A DNA stretch of 64,000 bases from JAGVPT01 sp963717445 (GTDB taxonomy: Bacteria > Bacteroidota > Ignavibacteria > UBA10030 > UBA8401). The DNA lies in the NCBI GenBank assembly GCA_963717445.1, contig OY970334.1:1612001-1676000 (forward strand). The letters are read 5' to 3'. The notes below the pieces were generated by a model. The model was not told where the DNA came from. It saw only the letters and a list, made by a program, of their open reading frames with translations, and ran no database searches. Shown in pieces: positions 26,780-37,900 of the stretch (the stretch's first letter is position 1; every line of letters starts with the position of its first letter). The translations under genes and the position numbers were made by a program.

Positions 26780-29021
26780 TTACTTTATAAGCATCATTTT
26801 CTTTACTTGAGTGAACGACCCGGCTTCAATGCGGTAGAAATACATTCCACTGGCCAACGTCCTGGCATCGAAACGGACGTTATACTCACCCGCATTTTCT
26901 TTTTCATTGACAAGAGTTGCCACCTGCCGGCCAAGGATGTCGTACACGACAAGTTTCACATGCGCGGGTTGCGCAATTGAATACCTGAGCGTCGTCGCCG
27001 GATTAAACGGATTTGGATAATTCTGCTCCAGCGAAAAAGTACCCGGCAGTTGAGAAGAATTCTTCACGGCCGTGACAACAAAACTGCTTGGGATGGCAAG
27101 ATAATCGAGATACATCCAGCCCCAGCTCATTTGCATTTGAACCGTATCGTTCCCTTTAGCCAGATTAACATAAATGGTTTCCTCAAGCCAGGACGATGTA
27201 GAACCCTGGAACGTGATCGTATCGGCCCGCACACCGTTGACGTTGATAAATTGCGTTTTTGGGCTTTGGTAAAACAACTTGACCCCAAATGCAATTGGAT
27301 AGCTGCTGTCTGCCGGGACATTAGCAATTGGCCAGCTAACCGTTGCAATAGAAGTATCTGTTTCGATATCAACGTACGAACCGCCGCTGGCAGATGCATC
27401 GTTTTTCACAGACATTCCTGGTCCTTTGATGATAGCTTTTTCCGCTTCCAGCCTGGTCAGCGGCGGTTTGCCGACGGTCATCTGTACTACACTTGAAACA
27501 TTTCGATGACCGCTGCTATTTGTCGCAGCCGCTGTTAGTGCGTAATTTCCTGGCGGAATATTTTTCCATGTAAAAGCATACCTAGAAGTGTCCGAAGATA
27601 CCGAATACGGAGCCACTACCCCGCCGATTTTCACCGTATCAGCGACGAAGAACTCAACCGAATCGATCGCAAGAGTATCGGACACTGTCACGGTAATTGT
27701 CAGTTGAGTACCTGTCCGGATATTTTGCGTCGTTTAGCGGACTGATGATTGTGACGTTCGGCCAATCTACACCGATGCCGTGAACATCAACCGCTGCCAT
27801 GTAATTATTCCATATTGACTGGATGCCGGCAATCATGTCCGAGGTAGTTGAATACGTCGGATCGGTCCATGCCCATGGAAGCGCACCGGCATACCCGAGT
27901 TGATATAACGTGTCGAACAAATTTGCTGTCGGAATGCCGGGCGGATTCCCCTCTCCGCTTTCCATGGCAAATTCTGCAACGACGATCGGCTTGTCCAGCC
28001 CCCATGCACTCGCCGGATGATGGAAAGGAGAGATACCGGTCGGATCATTAGGGTCTATGGTCGAATAGTAGTGTACCGAGTAGAAATCAAGTGTCCCGTT
28101 GGGATCACCCCCGGCACCAATTAACTGGCTGTTGGAATAATAATTCTTGTTCGCCATAACCGATAGTTGACCAAGGTACGCCATGACTTGATCGGTCGTC
28201 ATCGACGCTCTATATTTTTTATTAAATTGACGGGCTATCGATTCTTTTTCCGCAGGATTCAACTGAGCAAGGCTTGCATTGCTTTTTTTGAGAACGTTAG
28301 AAGATGATGGGGCGGAGAGATCAGTGAGAGCTTTAAAACTCCACGAACCACTCGTTACTAAAGCACTCGAATCGGCACGATGAATTGCACCGGCACATAG
28401 GTTGATGAATCGTTGAATCGTGGACATCGGGACGTGCTGTACACCGCTCCAGCCAAATTCATTGCTCATCCCTTCCGGTTCATTGAAAATTTCCCATGAA
28501 AGAATTGCGGGATGACCTTTGAGAGAATCAATCATCGGAATGAGACACGTATTGATGTACGCACGGGTGTAGTTCGTATCATTGAGAAGCGAATCATTGC
28601 GGTTAAGAACAGTCGCACTATTCGATGTGTTCAGCATATCAAAAGACCAGAGACAAATGTTCACTCCTATTTCTCTCTGCCATGCGAGATCCAGGATTTT
28701 CCGCATATCTGAAATGGTCGATACACCCGGCCCCGTAACATGGCCGGTAGAGTCGAATGCAGGGGTAACAGTTCCATCGGTATGCAACCACCATCGAACC
28801 GCGTTCCCGCCGGCATTATGAATGGCAAGCAAGATATTTGCAAAGGTGACTGTATCGGGTGAACCGGTCCCCACATCTCCCGCATAATGGACCCATGCTA
28901 AATTTGCTCCACTTAAAAAAAGGTCTTGATTGTTGTATTGAACCCGGTTCGTCTGCGAAAAGACACCTTGGGAGAATACAATGGCGGTCAGCAATACAAA
29001 TACCGTTGTAGAAAAACGCAT
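26780..29021 (-). pseudogene. Secreted GH5-like glycosidase with CBM35 and T9SS sorting domain, frameshifted
   Basis: Signal peptide MRFSTTVFVLLTAIVFSQGVF, then a GH5-type barrel with acid/base Glu in ILSWEIFNEPEG and probable nucleophile in PIVVAEFAMESG. The first frame runs off after ISPLNDA into an unrelated tail and stops at 27654. Dropping one A from AAAA at 27723-27726 continues ISPLNDA-NIRTGTQLTITVTVSDT, an Ig-like linker. This is followed by a CBM35/CBM6-type carbohydrate-binding module (LEAEKAIIKGPGMS to MYLDYLAIPS) and a type IX sorting domain (QNYPNPFNPATTL ... KKMMLIK). Likely beta-mannanase: CBM35 and the surrounding mannan genes support this. It lies 85 bases downstream of TonB receptor 1. 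Either a real +1 mutation or a base error. Confidence 0.82.
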
Positions 29022-29105
29022 AAAGACCTCTCCAAAAATGTGTATGTACCAAACGTTATCTATAAAACTTGTTGTGAGTGATAGAAGTTTCTCATTTCAA
29101 TAAAA

Positions 29106-32100
29106 TTAGAAATTAAACGTAAGTCCAAACTGTGCATTCAACCCGTATGTCTGCCCGCTTGTCGGCAAATCGCCCGCTGTCGTGCTAAGATACGCCGGAT
29201 GATTAAAATAATAACTGTCAATATGATTATTGACGTTTGTTGCATTGGCAAAGACATAAAGGTTCTCTATGAGTTGTTGTTTCAGCGAAATATCGAACAA
29301 CAACACGTTGTCATAGTAACTGTCTTCTAGACCATACTGCGTGTCGAGGCTCTGGAGCGTCAGCTCCTGATATTCGAGCGAGAACCGTGAGCTGAATCCT
29401 TTGTAATCCCATCCGAGTATTGCATTATAGATCGCTTTGGGCTGGTTTTGTAATGCTGCTTCCGTGTTTGAATATAACAGCGTATCGACGGAGCCTAATT
29501 TTGTTGTTAGCGGTTTAAAATAAGGATACTCTTGATTCGAGCTCATGAATGAAGCATTCACTTCGAGAACGATTCCGCTTAACAATCCCGGAAGATACCA
29601 AAAATGCGTTTGCCATGAAATCTCTATCCCCCTCAGAAACGCATCGGCGGGGTCGTTCATAGGAATAGAACCGTTGAGCAATTTGTTCGAGATAGGATTC
29701 ATATCCAGGTAGGATGAGTCAAAATAACTTTTGCCCGGCAATCTGCTGCTGATATCTGACGGAGCGCCGGCAACAGGGTACGGAGCATACGGATAATAAT
29801 TTTGCAGCTCATAAATAAGATTGCTGATATCCTTGTAAAACAGGTCGACCGTAAACAATCCCACCGAGTTGCTGAACAACGAAGCTCCAAGATCATAATT
29901 CGATGCCGTGGAGGGCTTCAAGTACGGGTTACCACCCAAGACATAGCCTGGGTTCTGAAATATTACCATGGGAGAAAGATCCGTATAACTTGGCAGAGAA
30001 ACACTCCTATAGATTGCACCCATCACCTGTACATTCTCGGTGGCTTTATATTTTATATTGACCGAAGGATACCAATACGGGTTGTCTCTTTTTGTCTCCA
30101 CCAAAACAGGAGGAAACTCAAGCCCATTTGCATTCGAGCCGTTCGGTACAATATGATACGCCGAAATGTCGGTTCGTTCTTCTTGATAACGGGCACCGGG
30201 AACGATGGTAAGGTCGCTTCCGATATTAAACTCACCCATCAGATAACCCGCCCGGGTGTTTTCTTTATCAGTGTAGTCTTGGTCGAAAGAACCAACTCCA
30301 TCCGTATAGTAAAACTCCTGCCATGCCGGAAAAATGACGTTCTCCATATATTCCAATTTGTAGGGGTCATACCCCTCTCCGATAGGATACCCTAAAATAT
30401 TTGTTCGTGTGTAGCTCGGGTCAACGAAATATTTTGCATAGATTCCACCTTCAGAAGTCGTAGGATCCGGATCGGCTCCCGCAAGGAATGGAATGGCATT
30501 AATAAGATTCACTCTTCTGCCATGGCTCCCTCCAAATTGGACATCGTAGTACAACCGAGTGTTATCGCTGGAGCGGTTTACATCGTGATATTTTCCGCCC
30601 ACCGACAATTTTCCCGATAAATACTCTGAAACCGTGAACGGTACTTTCCAATCAATCTTTGCATCGTATGATGCGTCTGTCAGATTTGCGTTGGTTTCAA
30701 AAATATCCCAGAGTACGGAATTCGCCGGCGTCATGAGACCCATGTCGTTTACTAAAGAAGACGGCTGTCCATATGCCAGGGCAGCACCCGGAATTGGTTT
30801 TCCCGTAAGGCCCTCTGTAAAATCAAACTCCTGTCCGTTCGGTGTATGTTGATCCCCTTTCGTGTATGATAGTGATACCGGCAATTCCGTCCCGCCCAGT
30901 TTGAACAACGCTTGAATCGAATTTGTCCGTTGTTCCGTTTTCGTATCGCTCACAAAAATCTGGTCTTCGAAACTATTTTGTGTAAAATATGTCGTATTAT
31001 CTCTCGTGATGGTGCTGTCGTTTTCCTGGTCGTACACGTTAAAGAACTTCACGTCTACAAGATCCGACGTATAATCCAGGATCAAACTCCCACCATAACG
31101 ATGCCTCTTTATACTATTGTCCGTCAGCTCTGCCGACGCCGTGTTGACATAAAAGGTGTTCGCAACGACAGACGATTTTATCCCGCTGTTATACGTTGCA
31201 TTAAACTGGTCCGAGGGAAGTTGTTTCTCCTCGATGTTCCCTTGAACTAAAACTCCGATTTTATCATCCGCAAACCTGTCCCCTGCACTCCCCGCAAATT
31301 TATAGTTATCATACGAACTCCGTATTTTTGTATACCCGCCGTTTCCCCATATATCGTAGTGGAAACCCGGCTGAGCCGTCTTTAACGTCAGGTTCACCGT
31401 CCCTCCCAACGCATCGGCATCCATGTCCGGACGTAACGTTTTCGTTACTTCCACTCCCTTCACCAGATCGTCTCCCAACAAACTCAAATCTACTCCACGG
31501 TCGCCGTAATATGTCGAACTCATCGGAACGCCTTCAATCGTGATCTCGTTATACTTCGGAGCTAGTCCGCGAACGATCACTGCGTCCGCTTCGCCTGCAT
31601 TTCTCTGTAACGATATGCCGGGAAGCCTTCCGATCGACTCCGCGATATTCGCATCCGGCAATTCCTTCATCTTCTCGGCAGACACGACGTTGATGATCGA
31701 GGTGGACGACAACTGCTCATTAATGGACGACAACTGGCCTCGCGCCTGGGCCGTTACAACTACCGTCTCGCCGAGAACTGATCCGGCTGTTAATCGAATT
31801 TCCTGTGTTACCGTTGCATTTTCCGATATTGTGACATCGACTGTCGTGGGCCGGTATCCAACATAGGAAACCTTCAAAGTGACTTTTCCCGCAGGGATAT
31901 TGTGAACGGTAAACTTCCCATCAATATCTGCCGCTGCTCCTAAGTTCGTATTCGCGATCAATATATTGGCCCCGACAAGCGGTTCGCCGGTCTCTTTATC
32001 CAACACACGACCGTTAAGAGTTCCGGATCCTTGTGCAAACAACGTCTGTGCCGTCATCAACATCATTGCTACGAATGTACACGCCAGCTTGCTTGAAGTA

Positions 32101-32120
32101 TTAGAAGTACCAATAAACAT
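29106..32120 (-). CDS. TonB-dependent receptor 1
   Basis: 1004 residues with signal peptide (LACTFVAMMLMTAQTLFAQ), a carboxypeptidase-regulatory-like domain (~32-110, GSGTLNGRVLDKETGEPLVG), a plug domain (~125-240, NIAESIGRLPGISLQR, then LRPDMDADALGGTVNLTLKT) and a ~22-strand barrel ending in a C-terminal Phe (AQFGLTFNF). GAGGAG precedes the ATG. Outer-membrane uptake, energised by TonB; substrate probably mannan oligosaccharides. No SusD partner is seen. It is a close paralogue of the receptor at 34905-37934. A CG-rich GH5 gene follows at 85 bases. Confidence 0.93.
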   Translation of the reverse strand: MFIGTSNTSSKLACTFVAMMLMTAQTLFAQGSGTLNGRVLDKETGEPLVGANILIANTNLGAAADIDGKFTVHNIPAGKVTLKVSYVGYRPTTVDVTISENATVTQEIRLTAGSVLGETVVVTAQARGQLSSINEQLSSTSIINVVSAEKMKELPDANIAESIGRLPGISLQRNAGEADAVIVRGLAPKYNEITIEGVPMSSTYYGDRGVDLSLLGDDLVKGVEVTKTLRPDMDADALGGTVNLTLKTAQPGFHYDIWGNGGYTKIRSSYDNYKFAGSAGDRFADDKIGVLVQGNIEEKQLPSDQFNATYNSGIKSSVVANTFYVNTASAELTDNSIKRHRYGGSLILDYTSDLVDVKFFNVYDQENDSTITRDNTTYFTQNSFEDQIFVSDTKTEQRTNSIQALFKLGGTELPVSLSYTKGDQHTPNGQEFDFTEGLTGKPIPGAALAYGQPSSLVNDMGLMTPANSVLWDIFETNANLTDASYDAKIDWKVPFTVSEYLSGKLSVGGKYHDVNRSSDNTRLYYDVQFGGSHGRRVNLINAIPFLAGADPDPTTSEGGIYAKYFVDPSYTRTNILGYPIGEGYDPYKLEYMENVIFPAWQEFYYTDGVGSFDQDYTDKENTRAGYLMGEFNIGSDLTIVPGARYQEERTDISAYHIVPNGSNANGLEFPPVLVETKRDNPYWYPSVNIKYKATENVQVMGAIYRSVSLPSYTDLSPMVIFQNPGYVLGGNPYLKPSTASNYDLGASLFSNSVGLFTVDLFYKDISNLIYELQNYYPYAPYPVAGAPSDISSRLPGKSYFDSSYLDMNPISNKLLNGSIPMNDPADAFLRGIEISWQTHFWYLPGLLSGIVLEVNASFMSSNQEYPYFKPLTTKLGSVDTLLYSNTEAALQNQPKAIYNAILGWDYKGFSSRFSLEYQELTLQSLDTQYGLEDSYYDNVLLFDISLKQQLIENLYVFANATNVNNHIDSYYFNHPAYLSTTAGDLPTSGQTYGLNAQFGLTFNF

Positions 32121-32554
32121 TATTTTCTCCTCATGATGCTTTGTTTTATTGTTTGTTTTCCCCTAATGGGCGAGGGTGGACTCATAGAACTTGGGCAATG
32201 AAACAGAACATGGTGAGCGACAGATTCTGAAATGATGGACTGAATAATCGTAGAGTCAGAAGAGCCGGCAATCACCTTATGCCGCAACAATGTAGTTAAC
32301 TGAAAAAACATTTTCAGGAATCACGAGGTTATTTTGAAAATGTTTGAAGTCCATGTGCAGGGGAATATTATGAACTTGCTGCCGGGCGGTTTTGTGAACG
32401 TCGCTGGAAAATCCCGCGGCCTCTCTGGATGAGAATTCGGATCGGCTCATTGGTTAACCGTCTGCCATCTAAAAAAGAAAGGCGGCCGGGTTTTTCACGC
32501 CAGCCGCCTTTCGGGTTCATCGCAGACCTGATTAAAAAATCACGACAGATCCGC
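32121..32554. other. Intergenic region upstream of TonB receptor 1
   Basis: About 430 bases. It contains the terminator of the upstream beta-helix gene (32471-32512) and the leader of receptor 1. I searched for sigma-54 spacing here and found no acceptable match. Confidence 0.5.
32471..32512 (-). terminator. Rho-independent terminator of the beta-helix gene
   Basis: Perfect 10-bp stem GAAAGGCGGC/GCCGCCTTTC with a 16-base loop, followed on the minus strand by a TTCTTTTTT tract, 40 bases after the gene's stop. Confidence 0.88.
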
Positions 32555-34564
32555 TTACTTCAACAGCATCATCTTCTTCACGCTCGAGAAGTTGCCTGCG
32601 GTGAGGCGATAGATATATAAACCGCTGGCGAGGTTCCGGGCGTCGAAGGTCACGGTATGCGAGCCGGCGGAGAGGTTTCCGTTGACCAGCGTTGTGACCA
32701 ACTGACCGAGTGTGTTGTAGACCTTCAACTGCACGTTCGACTGTTGCGGAATTGAGAAGTCGATTTGCGTTGACGGGTTGAACGGGTTCGGATAATTTTG
32801 CGAAAGCTCAAACGTGGTTGCAACGTTCGTTTTCGTTTTCACAGAGGTTATTCCACCCGCTGCCACATAAGCGGCCATGACCTTTGACAATTCAGCGTTA
32901 TGACCCAGGGCGAGATACGAAGAATTTTGTGTATCGTCCCAAATTAAAGAACCTACCGGAAATCCATCAATCTTAGATGTAACTGAGGACTGACCGAAGT
33001 TTTCCGTTAAATCGGTGAACTTTGAAATTCCGACCTGATCGGTGGCTGCAAGAGTTGTCGCGTTGGTTATTGCATCCGTCTTTGCACCGCCGACAATACC
33101 GGGAAGCGTTGTCGGGTCGTAGTCGCCGTAAATGTACCCGGTAGTAGTAAGAGCAGGTGTGGGGGTCGAGAACCTTGAATCGCCATACTGGTGCTGATTC
33201 CATTGCGCCATTGCGGTGACAATAGCCGCAGTCAATCCGTACGTAACGGGAGTGGTTGACGGCGTTGTGGTGTTATCTTCAATCATCCCACCATTCGGCG
33301 GAGCATAGGCTGCTAACAATCCCTTCGTGCGTGAGTTCTCCCATTCGCCTGGGATATTTCCCACAATCTGAGCTCCTGCATAGAACCAACCCAAATAGGA
33401 TGGTATTCTGGGGCTTACCGCCGTTGCCGGGCTTCCAGTGTCAGAGATGACGTATGCGGAATTCGTATAATACCCGGATTGTATGAGCGGGTCGCTGAAC
33501 ACGATGTTGTTCGAAATATAGACCTGTAATTTATTGAGATTCAGAGCGGCTGAAAAATTAGCCGTATCATTACCCGCTTGAGTCTCCCACTGCTTATTCA
33601 CTATCAGCCCGTTTGTCGTATTATTCGTGTCGATGTTAACCGTGCTCATGAATAATTTATCCGGATCCTGACCGCTGTTCGTCACGTTGGTATCTTCACC
33701 AACCCAGTTCTGGTTGACAAAAATATTGTTTGTAACAAAGAAATTGCGGTGGTAGGGAGACAAGAGCCAGTATTTCTTATTGTTGATGATCGTGTTATGG
33801 TTGAAATATGCGAAGTCCGTAAGTTCATTTTGCTGTAAGAATGTAAGACCTCCGGTTGAGGTTGTGACGTTTTCAACCCACAGCGTATCAATCGGATGCT
33901 TGCATTGAAACACTCTTGAACTCCACCACTGACCCGGCTCGAACATATTCCGGAAATAGCAGTTCGTGATAAAGATTTTCGCTCCATACGGCCAACCGCC
34001 GATCGCACCGGTTTCGTTCGTGCAATCAAAAATATCTGTATTGCTGAATTCGAAGAAATCATTGTCAAGGATCAACTCTTGCGGTTGTTGGTTCGCCGTG
34101 CCGCAATAGAAGAGCTCTGACTGCAGGTTTCCATCCAATTCCATAACCTGCCAATGAACATTCTTAATTGTAATACTGCCATAGACCTTATTGGCAGGGA
34201 CATCTGTTGTCCCGGTCGGCTGTAACAAGACGATCGGTTTTGCATGTGCCGATGGGTTGTTGGGATCGGGAACGCCGACAATTGTCAGTGTCCCTGTTGG
34301 ATTGTAAAAGTACATTGGGGTTAACTGGTAATAGACCTGACCCTCATAGAGTGCGTACACTCTATTCGGATCTTTTCTCGTACCTGAAGCGGTCGTATCA
34401 TTGCTGACGGTGCTATCCAGTTCTCCAATGAATCCATTCCCTGAAAATGTGGAGCCGGAGATATAGGCCGTATCGCCGCTAATTCTCACCTGAGCCGTAG
34501 AGTGGCTCGCAAAGCTTGCTATCGCGATGACAATAAACAAGCAGAGTATCATTTTTGCTTTCAT
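32555..34564 (-). CDS. Secreted right-handed beta-helix protein with T9SS sorting domain
   Basis: 669 residues. Signal peptide (MILCLFIVIAIASFASHSTA), then a long Asn-rich region with turns such as LILDNDFFEFSNTDIFDC, KIFITNCYFRNMFEPGQ, FNHNTIINNKKYWLLSP and FVTNNIFVNQNW, the pattern of a parallel beta-helix (pectate-lyase-like fold). The C-terminus is a type IX sorting domain (QNYPNPFNPSTQIDFSIPQ to KKMMLLK). AGGAG precedes the ATG. A polysaccharide lyase, esterase or binding role is possible; no catalytic residues can be assigned. It lies between two TonB receptor genes. Confidence 0.82.
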   Translation of the reverse strand: MKAKMILCLFIVIAIASFASHSTAQVRISGDTAYISGSTFSGNGFIGELDSTVSNDTTASGTRKDPNRVYALYEGQVYYQLTPMYFYNPTGTLTIVGVPDPNNPSAHAKPIVLLQPTGTTDVPANKVYGSITIKNVHWQVMELDGNLQSELFYCGTANQQPQELILDNDFFEFSNTDIFDCTNETGAIGGWPYGAKIFITNCYFRNMFEPGQWWSSRVFQCKHPIDTLWVENVTTSTGGLTFLQQNELTDFAYFNHNTIINNKKYWLLSPYHRNFFVTNNIFVNQNWVGEDTNVTNSGQDPDKLFMSTVNIDTNNTTNGLIVNKQWETQAGNDTANFSAALNLNKLQVYISNNIVFSDPLIQSGYYTNSAYVISDTGSPATAVSPRIPSYLGWFYAGAQIVGNIPGEWENSRTKGLLAAYAPPNGGMIEDNTTTPSTTPVTYGLTAAIVTAMAQWNQHQYGDSRFSTPTPALTTTGYIYGDYDPTTLPGIVGGAKTDAITNATTLAATDQVGISKFTDLTENFGQSSVTSKIDGFPVGSLIWDDTQNSSYLALGHNAELSKVMAAYVAAGGITSVKTKTNVATTFELSQNYPNPFNPSTQIDFSIPQQSNVQLKVYNTLGQLVTTLVNGNLSAGSHTVTFDARNLASGLYIYRLTAGNFSSVKKMMLLK

Positions 34565-34904
34565 TTCTTTCTCCTAAAGTTAGTTTAGAACAACTGTGAA
34601 CATCCTTACATTACTTTTTTGCTCTATTCCATCTCCCTCCTTTCCATATTTTTATCGTTGATGTTATTTGTGCTATTGACTGTACTGAATAGTGATCGGT
34701 TTAATTGCGCAACCTGATTAATGAAGGGGAAACCTTATTGTGAAACTAGTGCCGTTTCCGATATTAAATCTTGTATTGTAACCGCAACGGACGCTAAGGT
34801 CGCAAAGAAGTTTTTGTAAAAATACTAAGAAATCCTTGTGTCCTTAGCGACCTTTGCGGTGAATGAATTATTGAAAAATACAATATTTGTTTCTGGAAAC
34901 ACCA
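34565..34904. other. Intergenic region with hairpin repeat
   Basis: About 340 bases between receptor 2 and the beta-helix gene, with the inverted repeat at 34782-34859. An imperfect sigma-54-like sequence (CGGCACTAGTTTCAC, minus strand, about 34750-34765) lacks the -12 GC and is not called. Confidence 0.5.
34782..34859. repeat. Inverted repeat (hairpin-forming), CGCTAAGG family
   Basis: CCGCAACGGACGCTAAGG at 34782-34799 faces CCTTAGCGACCTTTGCGG at 34842-34859, 16 of 18 positions pairing. It lies just past the stop of receptor 2 and could act as terminator or be a MITE-like element. Related words occur in the repeats at 15841 and 38510. Confidence 0.7.
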
Positions 34905-37900
34905 CTAGAAACTAAAAGTAAGCCCAAACTGTGCGTCCAATCCGTATGTCTGTCCGCTTGTCGGCAAGCTGCCCGCCGCGGTGGTAAGATACGCCGGATG
35001 ATTAAAATAATAACTGTCAATATGGTTGTTGACGTTTGTTGCATTGGCAAATATATAGAGGTTTTCTATAAGTTGTTGTTTCAGCGCAATATCGAACAAC
35101 AATACGTTGCCATAGTAACTGTCTTCCAAACCATACTGAGTATCGAGACTCTGGAGGGTCAACTCCTGATATTCGAACGAGAACCGTGAGCTGAATCCCT
35201 TGTAATCCCACCCGAGTATTGCATTATAGATCGCTTTGGGCTGGTTTTGTAATGCTCCTTCCCTGTTTGAATATAACAGCGTATCGATGGATCCTAATTT
35301 TGTTAATAGTGGTTTAAAATAAGGGTATTCTTGATCCGAGCTCATGAATGAAGCATTCACTTCGAGAACGATCCCGCTTAACAATCCCGGGAGATACCAA
35401 AAATGCGTTTGCCATGAAATCTCTATCCCTCTCAGAAACGCATCGGCAGGATCATTCATCGGAATAGAACCATTGAGTAAACGGTTAGCTTGCTTATTGA
35501 GATTCAGGTATGTTGAGTCAAAATAATTTTTGCCCGGCAATCTGCTGCTGATATCAGACGGAGCGCCGGCAACAGGGTACGGGGCGTACGGGTAATAATT
35601 TTGCATGTTATAAATAAGATTGCTGATGTCTTTGTAAAAGAGGTCAACTGTAAACAACCCGACAGAGTTACTAAACAACGATGCTCCAAGATCATAATTC
35701 GATGCCGTCGAGGGTTTCAACAGCGGGTTACCCCCTAAGTTAAAGCCCGGGGTTTGAAATTCAAGCTCGGGAGAAAGTTGCGCGTAACTCGGCAACGAAA
35801 CACTCCTGTAGATTGCACCCATCACCTGAACATTCTCGGTAGCTTTATATTTAATATTGACCGAAGGAAACCAATACGGGTTGTCTGTTTTTGACTCCAC
35901 CAGATTCGGAGGGTAGCCGAGGCCGTTTGCATTGGCGGTCACAGGCTGAATATGGTAAGCGGAAATATCGGTTTTTTCTTCTTGATATCGGGCACCGGGA
36001 ACTATGGTAAGATCACTGATATTAAACTCACCCATCACATAACCTGCCCGGGTGTTTTCCTTATCGGTATAGGTCTGGTCATAGTCAGAGACGCCGTTTT
36101 GCCAAACGGCCGCGCCCGGAACAGAAGCCAGGTCATTTGTCATTGTCACGAGATTAGGTACCAGCCAATTCGGCCCAATAGGATACCCTAAAATAGTAGA
36201 TTTAGAATAACTAGGGTCAACGAAAGCAACTGCAGGAACACCGGTCTGGTCATTTTCTAGTTGAGACTTACTCAGTGTCGCAAGAACTGGGAATAAATTT
36301 GTGAATGAAGCGACAGCATTTCTCGTAGGCGCTCCATCTCCATATTGCATATAATATTGAAACTCACTGCCGGCGCTTGTACGATCTACGCTGTGATACT
36401 TCCCTCCGACAGATAATTTTCCTGAAATGTAATCTGAAAGTTTAAAGGGCACTTTCCAATCGACCTTCGCATCGTAATCTGCGTCGGACAGATTCGAGTT
36501 GGATACATTGATGTTATTAAGAAGAGAATTTACATTTCCCGGGGCGAATACACCCATTTGATTTATTAGAGGTAACGGCTGTCCGTACGCCAACTGATTT
36601 AACTTTGGTGTCGTTGCAACACCCGTTTGATAAAAATCAAACTCCATCCCGTTCGGGGTATACGAATCCGACTTATTGTATGAAAATGATATCGGTAACT
36701 CCGTCCCGCCTAATTTAAATAACGCTTGAATCGAATTTGTCCGTTGTTCGGTCTTGGTATCGTTGACAAAAACCTGGTCGTAGAACTCATCACTTGTAAA
36801 ATTTGTCGTATTGTCTCTGGTTATGTTACTGTCGTTCTTCTGCTCGTACACGCTGAAAAGCTTAACGTTTACCAAATCCGACGCATAATCCAGGATCAAA
36901 CTCCCGCCGTAGCGATGCCGCTGCGTAGTATTGTCTGTCAGTTCTGTCGACGCAGTTTGTACAAAAAAGGTGTTCGCAACGACCGACAATTTTTGCCCGC
37001 TATTGTAGGTGGCATTCTGCTGGTCTGACGGAAGTTGTTTCTCTTCTATATTTCCCTGTACCAAAACTCCGATTTTATCATCGGCAAACCTGTCGCCCAC
37101 ACTCCCTGCAAATTTATAGTTATCATAAGAACTTCGGATCTTTGTGTACCCACCGTTCCCCCAAATATCATAATGGAAACCCGGCTGAGCCGTCTTTAAC
37201 GTCAGGTTCACCGTCCCTCCCAATGCATCGGCATCCATATCCGGCCGTAGGGTTTTCGAGACTTCCACACCTTTCACCAGATCGTCCCCCAACAAACTCA
37301 AATCTATTCCGCGGTCTGTGTAGTTCGTTGAACTCATCGGAATGCCTTCAATGGTGACCTCATTAAACTGCGCGGCCATCCCGCGAATGGTAACTGCGTC
37401 CGCCTCGCCTGCATTTCTTTGCACCGAGATACCCGGAAGCCTACCGATCGACTCCGCGATATTCGCATCCGGCAATTCCTTCATCTTCTCGGCAGACACG
37501 ACGTTGATAATCGAAGTGGACGCCAACTGCTGATTGATCGACAACAACTGGCCTCGCGCCTGAGCTGTTACAACTACCGTCTCGCCGATGACCGTCCCCG
37601 CCGCTAACCGAATCTCCTGTTCTACTGTTCCATTTTCTGTCATGGTTATATCGACGGTTGTCGGTCTATATCCGATGTAAGACACCTTCAAGGTTACTTT
37701 CCCGGCAGGAACATCGTGAATAGTAAATTTTCCGTCAATATCTGCTGCGGCACCTAAGTTCGTATTCGCAACTATCACATTGGCTCCGACAAGCGCTTCA
37801 CCGGTCTCTTTATCCAACACACGACCGTTGAGAGTTCCGGATCCTTGTGCAAAAAGCGTTTGTGCCGTCAATAACATCATCGCTACAACTGCACACGCGA

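Noticed and set aside
34750..34765. Sigma-54-like CGGCACTAGTTTCAC before the beta-helix gene
   Set aside because: The -12 GC is AC, and the -24 box lacks the first T; no accompanying TTGATAA motif at the expected distance.
34782..34859. CRISPR-like repeat
   Set aside because: Only one inverted pair, no regularly spaced direct repeats anywhere in the window and no cas genes.
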